Shown here in pieces: positions 1 to 5,804 of a stretch of DNA of 11,156 nt (its first letter is position 1; every line of letters starts with the position of its first letter). The translations under genes were made by a program, and so were the position numbers. This DNA is from Candidatus Komeilibacteria bacterium (GTDB lineage Bacteria; Patescibacteriota; Patescibacteriia; UBA1558; 2-01-FULL-52-15), in contig JACQKJ010000030.1 in assembly GCA_016204595.1 (NCBI GenBank), forward strand, positions 1-11,156, read 5' to 3'. Under the pieces are notes generated by a model that searched no databases, was not told the DNA's origin, and was given only the letters and a program-made list of their open reading frames with translations.

Positions 1-531
1 CCGTGCCTTCGCGCCGGAGACGAACACGCCGCGTCCCGCCGCCGCCGACGCCCCGTTGAATACAATCACATTGCTTCCAATAGTGTCACTACTAGCTGTA
101 TTTAAATTTACATAGTTGACATCGCCATCGGCGGTTTCAAACCACCAGATGTGGATAAGATCCCCGGTGCCGCCCGGCGTCCACCGGTCATACCACACAT
201 CAAATGCCGCCCCGGTGATGGTAAGGTCATCGTCAATTTCCGCACCAGCATTCCACGTTTGTCCGCCATCCGTGGTCTTCACGTATTTAAAGTCGGCGTC
301 GCCGCCGTCTACGTAGAAGAAGTAGCCAATTAAGGGTGTAGTCCAGACTAGATTACGCAAACTACGCCATTGACCAGCAGCTCCTGTGTCAATTGATATA
401 TCTGCCGCTTGCGCCTTTTGGATTTTTGGCGGAAAATTGAAAATCTGCGGAAAACCGGAAAAAATCCAATTTGCAATAACGAAAAAAACAATGATCGAAG
501 AAATGATTTTTCTAGGCTGTGCTTTCTTCAT
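1..531 (-). CDS. Secreted protein with an Asp-box (BNR-like), 3' end cut by the window
   Basis: The frame is open for 177 codons from an ATG at 529-531 and runs off the window start, so the C-terminus is missing. Residues 1-9 are basic (MKKAQPRK), residues 10-30 are hydrophobic, and a likely signal peptidase site follows near QAQAA-D (about residues 41-43). Residues 86-93 read TTDGGQTW, a clear Asp-box of the type found in sialidase/BNR beta-propeller blades, in a Trp- and Gly-rich beta-strand context. I infer an exported protein with at least one propeller-like repeat. Sialidase activity cannot be claimed, because a single Asp-box also occurs in non-enzymatic adhesins and photosystem assembly factors. 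It lies 19 bases downstream of the 105-residue secreted protein gene, probably in the same transcript. No Shine-Dalgarno site is visible. Confidence 0.75.
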   Translation of the reverse strand, partial: MKKAQPRKIISSIIVFFVIANWIFSGFPQIFNFPPKIQKAQAADISIDTGAAGQWRSLRNLVWTTPLIGYFFYVDGGDADFKYVKTTDGGQTWNAGAEIDDDLTITGAAFDVWYDRWTPGGTGDLIHIWWFETADGDVNYVNLNTASSDTIGSNVIVFNGASAAAGRGVFVSGAKAR

Positions 532-550
532 CGTATGCCGATAGCGTGTA

Positions 551-868
551 TTAGTAGAACGATATTAGTATGCTGTCCCCACCAAGTATCGACTCCCGGA
601 ACAGCCGTTCCTGCTGCCCGGTTTCCAAACTCTCTAAAAACGAGGCGTCAACGCCTCTGCTTGATGAAATGCTGACTTGGGTGATCTCGGGATGCGTCGC
701 TACCACGGTGATCCCCGACAGATCAAATCCTTCTATCTCGCGTATCGGCATCGCATATTCGGGCCTGATCTCGAGCGTCGCGATCATCTGTCGCTCCTGT
801 GCGCCTGCAGGAAAACCGGCGCTGAATAAAAGCGTCACAAGCAACGCTACGATGCCGATCTGTTTCAT
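551..868 (-). CDS. Small secreted protein of unknown function (105 aa)
   Basis: I do not recognise this protein. It starts MKQIGIVALLVTLLFSAG, a textbook signal peptide with a likely cleavage after AGA near residue 23 (AGA-QE). The mature part is about 80 residues, with no cysteine, no membrane segment and no obvious repeat; it looks like a mixed alpha/beta domain with several acidic residues. The start at 866-868 is chosen because the signal peptide begins directly there. No Shine-Dalgarno motif is visible. It sits 63 bases after the LytR_C-like gene and 19 bases before the Asp-box protein gene on the same strand, so the three probably form a run of exported proteins. The reading frame is believable because of the signal peptide; function is open. 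Confidence 0.6.
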   Translation of the reverse strand: MKQIGIVALLVTLLFSAGFPAGAQERQMIATLEIRPEYAMPIREIEGFDLSGITVVATHPEITQVSISSSRGVDASFLESLETGQQERLFRESILGGDSILISFY

Positions 869-931
869 GCTGCCAGACGCAATAACCGTTGATCATATTT
901 TTTGTATTTGTTGTTTGGATCGTCCGCTCTC

Positions 932-1726
932 TTATGGGTTCGGCGCGGTCGAGGTCGGTGTTCCTGCGGTCAGAACGATGACTATCGGCATTGTCTGATC
1001 TTGCCGGGCGCGATATGTTGCGTCCGCATAGCCATTCGCGCGCAAGAACGTGACTATTTTTTTCGCCACGGTCCTGAAGTTACGCTGATAGTACACGACC
1101 GAGGGGCCGGTTGCTTCGCTCTCGGCGCTCTCACCGGCGGCTTGCGTGTAGCCCGCACCCTTCAGAACATCTGCGATACGTCCTGCTTCACCTGTTTCAG
1201 CTCCGGCATTCAAAACGAGAACGGCGACGGATTCTGGCTTCACGTCACGGTAGGTGCCCAGCTCCGCTTCCATATCGCCCCAATCAATATCGTCAATGCT
1301 CCATGCGGCCATCACGAGGTCATACGAAATCGACCCGCTCTCGATCTGCCGCACGACCGCCGAAGCGATCCCTTTTTGTTTGAGCGTCACAAGCTTATCT
1401 TTCGCCGCTGACGTGAACAACACGGTCATGCGTTCACTGTTGGCTTCCGCGGCGCCCTCGTCCTTGACCACCGAAACCCGATACCCAAGGCTCTGTAGTC
1501 TTTTCTCCAGAAGTTTCGTCACCGCTGACGGTTCTTCTGCCGGATCATAGATACCGACCGAAATGTCCTTAGGTTCCACCAGGATGGTCTCCGCCGGAGC
1601 GTTCTCTCCATTCACTGTGTCAGTATTGGTCAGATCCACGCTCGCAACACCGGACCGCACAGCCATCCAGTACATACCGCCAATGCCGAGAAGCAGGATA
1701 CCGATGATGATCAGTTGTTTTTTCAT
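932..1726 (-). CDS. Membrane-anchored protein with C-terminal LytR_C-like domain(s) (264 aa)
   Basis: Residues 4-22 form one N-terminal membrane segment (IIIGILLLGIGGMYWMAV after MKKQL), which should place the rest outside the cell. Residues about 167-254 fit the LytR_C family (the C-terminal domain of LytR-CpsA-Psr proteins): a VLVLNAG strand, a helix with GRIADVLKGAGY, then PSVVYYQRNF, a second helix and a closing VIVLTAG strand. Residues about 55-125 show the same strand/helix/GY pattern more weakly (VGIYDP, LEKRLQSLGYRV, MTVLFTSAAKD), which suggests a diverged duplicate. The catalytic LCP phosphotransferase domain is absent, so an envelope-binding or structural role is an inference rather than wall-polymer ligation. 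The start codon abuts the inner end of a 21-base repeat (1721-1741), so the untranslated sequence just upstream is repeat-derived. Confidence 0.75.
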   Translation of the reverse strand: MKKQLIIIGILLLGIGGMYWMAVRSGVASVDLTNTDTVNGENAPAETILVEPKDISVGIYDPAEEPSAVTKLLEKRLQSLGYRVSVVKDEGAAEANSERMTVLFTSAAKDKLVTLKQKGIASAVVRQIESGSISYDLVMAAWSIDDIDWGDMEAELGTYRDVKPESVAVLVLNAGAETGEAGRIADVLKGAGYTQAAGESAESEATGPSVVYYQRNFRTVAKKIVTFLRANGYADATYRARQDQTMPIVIVLTAGTPTSTAPNP

Positions 1727-1741
1727 CCCGTTACAAATCCC
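1721..1741 (-). repeat. 21-base repeat, copy A (inverted relative to B and C)
   Basis: Read on the minus strand this is GGGATTTGTAACGGGATGAA plus one base. Its first 15 bases are identical to copy B at 1813-1827, in opposite orientation. It overlaps the ATG of the LytR_C-like gene, and the bases before the ATG (TAACGGG) come from the repeat. Confidence 0.75.
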
Positions 1742-1812
1742 AAATTACTTGTTAATGTTGCATATAATGATTTCATTGAAAACTGGATGTATAGGTGTAT
1801 GTAATGCTGAGC

Positions 1813-1833
1813 GGGATTTGTAACGGGATTCAT
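1813..1833 (+). repeat. 21-base repeat, copy B
   Basis: The plus strand reads GGGATTTGTAACGGGATTCA plus T. It forms a perfect 15-base inverted pair with copy A (1727-1741) across a 71-base AT-rich spacer, and it matches copy C at 19 of 21 positions in direct orientation. The A-B pair looks like the terminal inverted repeats of a short non-autonomous element or a REP-like pair. No transposase gene is in the window. Confidence 0.75.
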
Positions 1834-1918
1834 CCCCTTTTTGAAACCCATTACATTAAATTATCATTCCTAATAGTAACCATAGTATAACTATTTTCGT
1901 CGCAAACAAATGTCGTAT

Positions 1919-1939
1919 GGGAGTTCTAACGGGATTCAT
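1919..1939 (+). repeat. 21-base repeat, copy C, overlapping the stop of the DUF916-LysM gene
   Basis: The plus strand reads GGGAGTTCTAACGGGATTCA plus T, 19 of 21 identical to copy B. Its last bases form the TGA stop (1936-1938, minus strand) of the DUF916-LysM gene. With copies A and B, it means all three repeats touch or lie between the two flanking genes. The remainder of 1727-1935 is AT-rich; a TATACT hexamer on the minus strand (1884-1889) could be a weak promoter but has no good -35 partner. Confidence 0.7.
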
Positions 1940-3312
1940 ACTATTTTTTTCTTACGGGTCCGCTTGACTGGCGCAGTGCCTGATGCGCGGGGCTTGATGG
2001 TGACCGTAGCGGGTGTTGTTAATGGTTCCGCTTGAGCAGTTTCCGGCCGTGGCCGAGCTGGCACTGCAGCTGCGGCTGGCATCGGGGCAGCGGTCTGTAC
2101 CCGAGGAACTGTCGGCGAGGGACTCTCAGTGGATTTGCCCGGAACGCGGATGGTCTGGCCTGGTGTGACGGTCGGTGTTTTCAATTTGTTCGCCTTCGCC
2201 AGTTTCTTCCAGCTGATACCCGCGGCAGATGCGATAGTTCCAAGCTGGTCGCCCGGCCGTACCGTGTATTCTTTCCATTTTTTGCCACCGCCGCGCATGC
2301 GCCCGAAAATTCCCCAGACAAGCAGGAGCAGTATCAGGATGCCGATGACTCCCAACACATTCCAGGGGATGACCCATACATCAATGGCCGACGAGGTAAG
2401 CTTCTCCGGCCCGTTCACTCCGTCATAGCTCACGACAGCCTGGAATATGAAATGCCCGAAAACCGGCTTGGGCCATTCCAAGTTCATATCTACCTGCTTG
2501 TCTCGCAGCAACGATAGTTCGTTCTCCAGCTTTGCGCCCTTGAAAAAATTAGTTATATCGGAAAAATCAAGGTACAGCCCGTTGGTGAATTTCGAGTTCG
2601 GGAACCATGCTGTCTTGCCCCATCCGGTCACCTGTACCGACGCTGCCGCTTTGAGCGACACGTTGCTTTTATTCACGATACCAAAGTTCGCGACGTAGAT
2701 CGTGCCTTTCGCAGCGGTCGTTTCTTCGCGCACCGTGAAGGTCGCAAGCTCCAATTTTTTCACAAGCTCGCCCGGTACCGTTTCATACACACGAATGCCG
2801 ACGCGCGTGACGATGGATGCGCCGGAAGAACCGACATCCACCGACGGCGCATTCGTCTTTTGCAGAATAATGCCGCCCGAGTGCTCTCCCACGCTCGCGT
2901 CAACGGGTATCGTAATAGCGAAACGCACGCCGCGTTCGGTCCCGGGCTCCAAGGTCACAATGTTCTCATCAAGATGTATCCATGCGCCGACCCCTTCGCG
3001 CGGATCTTTCTCGTCACGAAGCGCGAAATTGCCGTCGCCGGTCGCGACGGAATCAACGGCGTATAATTTGACGGTCTGGGTCTGGTCGGATGTGTTCTGC
3101 AGGGTCAGCGTATCCTCCTTGCTCTCGCCTGTATCCAAATTATAAATAAACCATGAATCAGAGTACTGTATCCCCGGATCAGGGTTCGACGGATATCCGC
3201 CAATGCCGCCTGATGAGAGCGCTGATGCGTACTGTGCGATAGAAATGACACCAAAAATCAGGAACACGCCGAGCGACCATACATAGTACTGTTGTCCTCC
3301 CCTGTTTTTCAT
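1936..3312 (-). CDS. DUF916/WxL-interacting-like protein with C-terminal membrane segment and LysM domain (458 aa)
   Basis: Numbering is from the ATG at 3310-3312. Residues 9-29 are a signal peptide or membrane anchor (YYVWSLGVFLIFGVISIAQ). Residues about 54-150 resemble DUF916, the peptidoglycan-binding domain of WxL-interacting proteins: FIYNLDTGESKEDTLTLQN, then TVKLYAVD, VTLEPGTERGVRFAITIP and GEHSGGIIL. Residues about 200-312 are a second beta-rich domain, positioned like DUF3324. A membrane helix follows at 317-336, then the basic stretch GRMRGGGKKWK, a good LysM motif at 347-391 (YTVRPGDQLGTIA, PGQTIRVP), and a Pro/Ala-rich tail ending KRTRKKKIV. A GTG at 3346-3348 would add 12 residues. 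I prefer the ATG because it gives a standard signal peptide and lies about 40 bases after the TATAAT box at 3360-3365. The gene sits directly downstream of three WxL-like genes, matching the usual WxL/DUF916 pairing. Confidence 0.82.
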   Translation of the reverse strand: MKNRGGQQYYVWSLGVFLIFGVISIAQYASALSSGGIGGYPSNPDPGIQYSDSWFIYNLDTGESKEDTLTLQNTSDQTQTVKLYAVDSVATGDGNFALRDEKDPREGVGAWIHLDENIVTLEPGTERGVRFAITIPVDASVGEHSGGIILQKTNAPSVDVGSSGASIVTRVGIRVYETVPGELVKKLELATFTVREETTAAKGTIYVANFGIVNKSNVSLKAAASVQVTGWGKTAWFPNSKFTNGLYLDFSDITNFFKGAKLENELSLLRDKQVDMNLEWPKPVFGHFIFQAVVSYDGVNGPEKLTSSAIDVWVIPWNVLGVIGILILLLLVWGIFGRMRGGGKKWKEYTVRPGDQLGTIASAAGISWKKLAKANKLKTPTVTPGQTIRVPGKSTESPSPTVPRVQTAAPMPAAAAVPARPRPETAQAEPLTTPATVTIKPRASGTAPVKRTRKKKIV

Positions 3313-3359
3313 TTTTATTTCAATTGTATGATTGAGAGCGAATTTCACAAAGTGCCGTT

Positions 3360-3365
3360 ATTATA
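3360..3365 (-). promoter_or_regulatory. TATAAT -10 box for the DUF916-LysM gene
   Basis: The minus strand carries a consensus TATAAT here, directly after the U-tract of the preceding terminator. The -35 region is only T-rich (TTTGTT or TTTTTG at 15-17 bases), so it is weak. The predicted start of transcription is near 3353, giving a leader of about 40 bases to the ATG at 3312. Confidence 0.5.
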
Positions 3366-3377
3366 ACAGAAACAAGG

Positions 3378-3413
3378 AAAAACAAAAACTGCCCTGCTGT
3401 TCGAGCAAGGCAG
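3378..3413 (-). terminator. Intrinsic terminator of the WxL-like gene unit
   Basis: On the minus strand, CTGCCTTGCT (3413-3404) pairs with AGCAGGGCAG (3398-3389) around the loop CGAAC: ten base pairs with one G-T wobble. It is followed by TTTTTGTTTTT (3388-3378). It begins 18 bases after the stop of the last WxL-like gene, so it separates that unit from the DUF916-LysM gene. Confidence 0.92.
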
Positions 3414-3430
3414 ATCGCAAACACGGGCTA

Positions 3431-4063
3431 TTAACTGACGGTCAAGGTGAGGGTCGTCGTCAAACTCTGTGCAGTCGGATTCGACGGAATGAATTGCTGG
3501 AGCGAGAAGTCGGTTATCCAGTAATCGCCTTTGCCGCTTGCGGCGGCGGCGGTGTAAATGGAAAGCGAAGTCACGGAGGCGGAGAAACAGCCTAAGGATC
3601 CCTTGGTGATGCCTGACGTATCCTGTCCTGCTTCTGATCGTATGGCGCCGCTTGCGACAATGAAGCACATTTTACCCAAGTTATCATTTGAGCCAGTGCC
3701 GTCATAGTCGAGCTGCATCACGTCCTGGCCGGATTTCCAGTCAGTGCCCGAAAGCGCAAAGGTCCAACCTGCACCGGAGCCGCGGGCGTCAGAAATGCGC
3801 ATCGCTCCCAGATCAGACATGGTCGACGTCTGTGAAACAAAGAGAACGCTTGCGCCATTAAAACTGTTGCTGGTGGACGCAGAAACCAACTGGAGAACGC
3901 CGGCGCTGATGGTATTATACGCTGTGACGTTACCCGTCGTGGCAGCGATCGAGCGGGAACTCATCGTCAGTAATTGCGCCATAATCAAAAAAACTGCGAT
4001 AACGATGCCTATTCTCATACCCCGTGCTACCGGCTGCTGGATCGTTACTGTATTGTTTCTCAT
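3431..4063 (-). CDS. Secreted WxL-like surface protein, paralogue 3 of the tandem set (210 aa)
   Basis: This is the third of three tandem paralogues. A signal peptide covers residues about 16-40 (MRIGIVIAVFLIMAQLL, cleavage after SIA). The mature domain (41-210) has the features of a WxL domain: repeated short beta strands rich in Ser/Thr, then DARGSGAGW (92-100) and the proximal W-T-F triplet at residues 100-102, comparable to the GW-L motif of Firmicutes WxL proteins. The distal TW-L motif expected at the C-terminus is replaced by TTTLTLTVS, without tryptophan. Two cysteines (133 and 159), conserved in all three paralogues, may form a disulfide. By family knowledge such proteins attach non-covalently to peptidoglycan and bind DUF916 partners, one of which is the next gene. 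The start lies 3 bases after the upstream stop, so the genes are translationally linked. Confidence 0.8.
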   Translation of the reverse strand: MRNNTVTIQQPVARGMRIGIVIAVFLIMAQLLTMSSRSIAATTGNVTAYNTISAGVLQLVSASTSNSFNGASVLFVSQTSTMSDLGAMRISDARGSGAGWTFALSGTDWKSGQDVMQLDYDGTGSNDNLGKMCFIVASGAIRSEAGQDTSGITKGSLGCFSASVTSLSIYTAAAASGKGDYWITDFSLQQFIPSNPTAQSLTTTLTLTVS

Positions 4064-4066
4064 ATG

Positions 4067-4696
4067 CTACGTGACCGTGAATGTCAGTGTGGTCGTCAGA
4101 TTCTGCGCCGTAGGATTGGAAGGTATGAATTGCTGTAGTGAGAAGTCGGTGATCCAATAGTCGCCCTTACCGCTTGCCGCAGCCGCAGTATAGATAGAAA
4201 GCGAGGTGGTGCCAGCAGAGAAGCAGCCGAGCGAGCCCTTCGTTATGCCTGAAGTATTTTGACCGCCGACCGATTGTATAGCACCGCTCGCGACAACGAG
4301 ACACATTTTCCCGAGATTACCGTCAGAACCGGTACTATCATAATCCAGCTGCATCACGTCCTGTCCGGCTTTCCAGTCGGTTCCGGAAAGAGATAACGTC
4401 CAACCTGCCCCTGAACCACGCGCATCGGACAATTCGACAGCGCCGACATCGGCGAGCGTAGAGGTCTGAGCAGTGAACAATACAGACACACCGCTAAAAC
4501 TATTGCTGGTCGATGCCGAGACGAACTGCAAAACGCCGGCACTGACGGTCGTATAGGAGGTCCAGCTTGCGGTCGCTGCCTGTGTCCGCGTGCCGAGCGT
4601 GAACAGCTGGTAGCTCATGGCTATCACAACCAGAGCTACCATGACATCCATCATGCGCGATGTGCCCGTACGCAACTGGTCGGTATGTGTATCCAT
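4067..4696 (-). CDS. Secreted WxL-like surface protein, paralogue 2 of the tandem set (209 aa)
   Basis: This is the middle paralogue. Residues about 15-40 are a signal peptide (MMDVMVALVVIAMSYQLF, cleavage after TQA); the segment SYQLFTLGTRT is identical to the membrane segment of the MerR-fused paralogue. The mature part carries DARGSGAGW (91-99) with the triplet W-T-L (99-101), the best match to the canonical WxL motif among the three. Cysteines are at 132 and 158. The last 40 residues are almost identical to those of the other two proteins despite many silent base differences. The distal W-x-L is replaced by TTTLTFTVT. The gene starts 20 bases after the MerR-fusion stop and ends 3 bases before the next start, so all three are one operon. 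No Shine-Dalgarno site is seen. Confidence 0.82.
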   Translation of the reverse strand: MDTHTDQLRTGTSRMMDVMVALVVIAMSYQLFTLGTRTQAATASWTSYTTVSAGVLQFVSASTSNSFSGVSVLFTAQTSTLADVGAVELSDARGSGAGWTLSLSGTDWKAGQDVMQLDYDSTGSDGNLGKMCLVVASGAIQSVGGQNTSGITKGSLGCFSAGTTSLSIYTAAAASGKGDYWITDFSLQQFIPSNPTAQNLTTTLTFTVT

Positions 4697-4716
4697 TGCC
4701 GGTACGCGTTACTTTC

Positions 4717-5541
4717 TTAGCTCAAGGTGAGCGTAAGCGTTGTAGTAAGATTCTGCGCAGTCGGATTGGAAGGTATGAATTGCTGGAGCGAAAAATCGGT
4801 GATCCAGTAATCTCCTTTACCGCTTGCTGCAGCTGCGGTGTAAATAGAGAGGGAGGTTACCGAGGCCGAGAAACAACCAAGAGAACCTTTAGTGATACCG
4901 GTTGTGTCCTGGCCTGCCACTGACTGGATCGCTCCGCTTGCGACAATGATGCACATTTTACCAAGGTTATTATTTGATCCGGTTCCGTCATAGTCAAGCT
5001 GCATCACGTCCTGGCCAGCTTTCCAGTCTGTGCCCGAAAGCGCAATGGTCCAGCCTGCTCCGGAACCGCGGGCATCCTGCACCTCGACAGCGCCCAAGTT
5101 AGGAGCTGTAGAGGTCTGCGAGCTGAATGACACCGACACGCCGGTGAAACTATTGCTCGTGGATGCGGACACGATGCTCAGCGTTCCTGCGCTGACCGTC
5201 GTGAACCAGGTTGAGTTCGCCGTTGCCGCGAACGTACGGGTCCCCAGCGTGAACAGTTGATATGATATGAGCAGTACAGCGATCACGACGCCGATGTATA
5301 CCATGCGGTGCGGGCGCGCTTTGATGCCCATCTCGGCAAGCCGATCCTCATCGCGAAAATAGTTGGTCTTCTTGATCAGATCAAGGATCTTTTTAACTTG
5401 CGCTTCAGTATAATAACGCCAGCCGCGGCTATCCCGTTCTGCTGCCGGAAGAAATCCCATCTCTTCCCATCGAATGATAGTGGTTTTGTCCCGATCGATC
5501 TGTCGGGCTATATCTATGAGGCGATAGTGTTTATCCAACAT
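4717..5541 (-). CDS. MerR-type helix-turn-helix fused via one membrane segment to an extracellular WxL-like domain (274 aa)
   Basis: Residues 6-62 fit the MerR DNA-binding fold: YRLIDIARQ, a recognition helix TTIIRWEEMGFLP, the wing SRGWRYYT and the helix EAQVKKILDLIKK. A short basic linker (63-79, ending KARPHR) leads into one hydrophobic segment at 81-98 (VYIGVVIAVLLISYQLFTL). Residues 107-274 are the same WxL-like domain as in the two downstream paralogues, with DARGSGAGW (156-164), triplet W-T-I (164-166) and cysteines 197 and 223. I infer a bitopic membrane protein with the DNA-binding end in the cytoplasm and the surface domain outside. The TRTFA-A sequence after the membrane segment resembles the signal peptidase site of the siblings, so cleavage might separate the two halves. 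It is first in its operon, under a strong promoter, which suggests autoregulation. No MerR effector domain is present. Confidence 0.85.
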   Translation of the reverse strand: MLDKHYRLIDIARQIDRDKTTIIRWEEMGFLPAAERDSRGWRYYTEAQVKKILDLIKKTNYFRDEDRLAEMGIKARPHRMVYIGVVIAVLLISYQLFTLGTRTFAATANSTWFTTVSAGTLSIVSASTSNSFTGVSVSFSSQTSTAPNLGAVEVQDARGSGAGWTIALSGTDWKAGQDVMQLDYDGTGSNNNLGKMCIIVASGAIQSVAGQDTTGITKGSLGCFSASVTSLSIYTAAAASGKGDYWITDFSLQQFIPSNPTAQNLTTTLTLTLS

Positions 5542-5572
5542 AGTCGTATCGTATTAAAAAAGCCTTATTTCT

Positions 5573-5640
5573 CGCCAAAATAAAGCTGCGTGGATAACAA
5601 GACTTACTATATAGACGGACATTTTGTTTTTATTTTGGCG
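5573..5640 (-). repeat. Perfect 12-base inverted repeat in the MerR-WxL leader
   Basis: Arms CGCCAAAATAAA (5573-5584) and TTTATTTTGGCG (5629-5640) are exactly complementary across a 44-base spacer. The structure lies inside the predicted untranslated leader, 32 bases before the start codon at its near end. It could form a long-range RNA stem or be a DNA-binding dyad. Confidence 0.7.
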
Positions 5641-5694
5641 GCTAGTTACCTTCCGAACCCTTGTACTATGGCGCGGTAGTAACACCGTACTATA

Positions 5695-5723
5695 AGTATA
5701 GCGCAAAAATGGCTAAAAGTCAA
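5695..5723 (-). promoter_or_regulatory. Sigma-70-type promoter of the MerR-WxL operon
   Basis: On the minus strand: TTGACT (5723-5718), a 17-base spacer, then TATACT (5700-5695). This matches the consensus at five of six positions in each box with ideal spacing. Transcription should begin near 5688, giving a leader of about 147 bases. The spacer is a normal 17 bases, unlike the 19-20 bases of classical MerR-activated promoters, so a repression-type or upstream-binding mode is more likely if the MerR domain acts here. Confidence 0.85.
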
Positions 5724-5795
5724 TCATTTGAAGTATTTTAGCGCTAATATTAGCTGCAGAATTGGTTAAATTAAATTCTTAAAAAATAGGGCTAA
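5712..5795. promoter_or_regulatory. Cluster of five TTAGC/GCTAA motifs, candidate operator
   Basis: GCTAA occurs at 5712, 5743 and 5791, and TTAGC at 5738 and 5750. Together they form two overlapping perfect palindromes, TTAGCGCTAA (5738-5747) and GCTAATATTAGC (5743-5754), placed 15-31 bases upstream of the -35 box. One more copy lies in the promoter spacer. The position fits an operator for a regulator of this operon, possibly the MerR-fused protein it encodes; the link is inference. Confidence 0.5.
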
Positions 5796-5804
5796 TATAA
5801 AGCA

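Noticed and set aside
902..1411. 169-codon plus-strand open frame across the LytR_C-like gene
   Set aside because: It overlaps a minus-strand gene with a membrane anchor and recognisable domain. Its product is rich in Arg, His and Cys, typical of a shadow frame.
1721..1939. Three short repeats considered as a CRISPR remnant
   Set aside because: The copies are in mixed orientation, spacers are 71 and 85 bases and unequal, and no cas gene is present.
5554..5622. Possible 22-codon leader peptide upstream of the MerR-WxL gene, minus strand
   Set aside because: It has no Shine-Dalgarno site and no codon run suggesting attenuation. A frame this short is expected by chance in a 147-base leader.
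5690..5723. Classical MerR-type promoter (19-20 base spacer with central dyad)
   Set aside because: The spacer is a normal 17 bases and has no dyad, so the DNA-distortion activation known from MerR does not apply directly.
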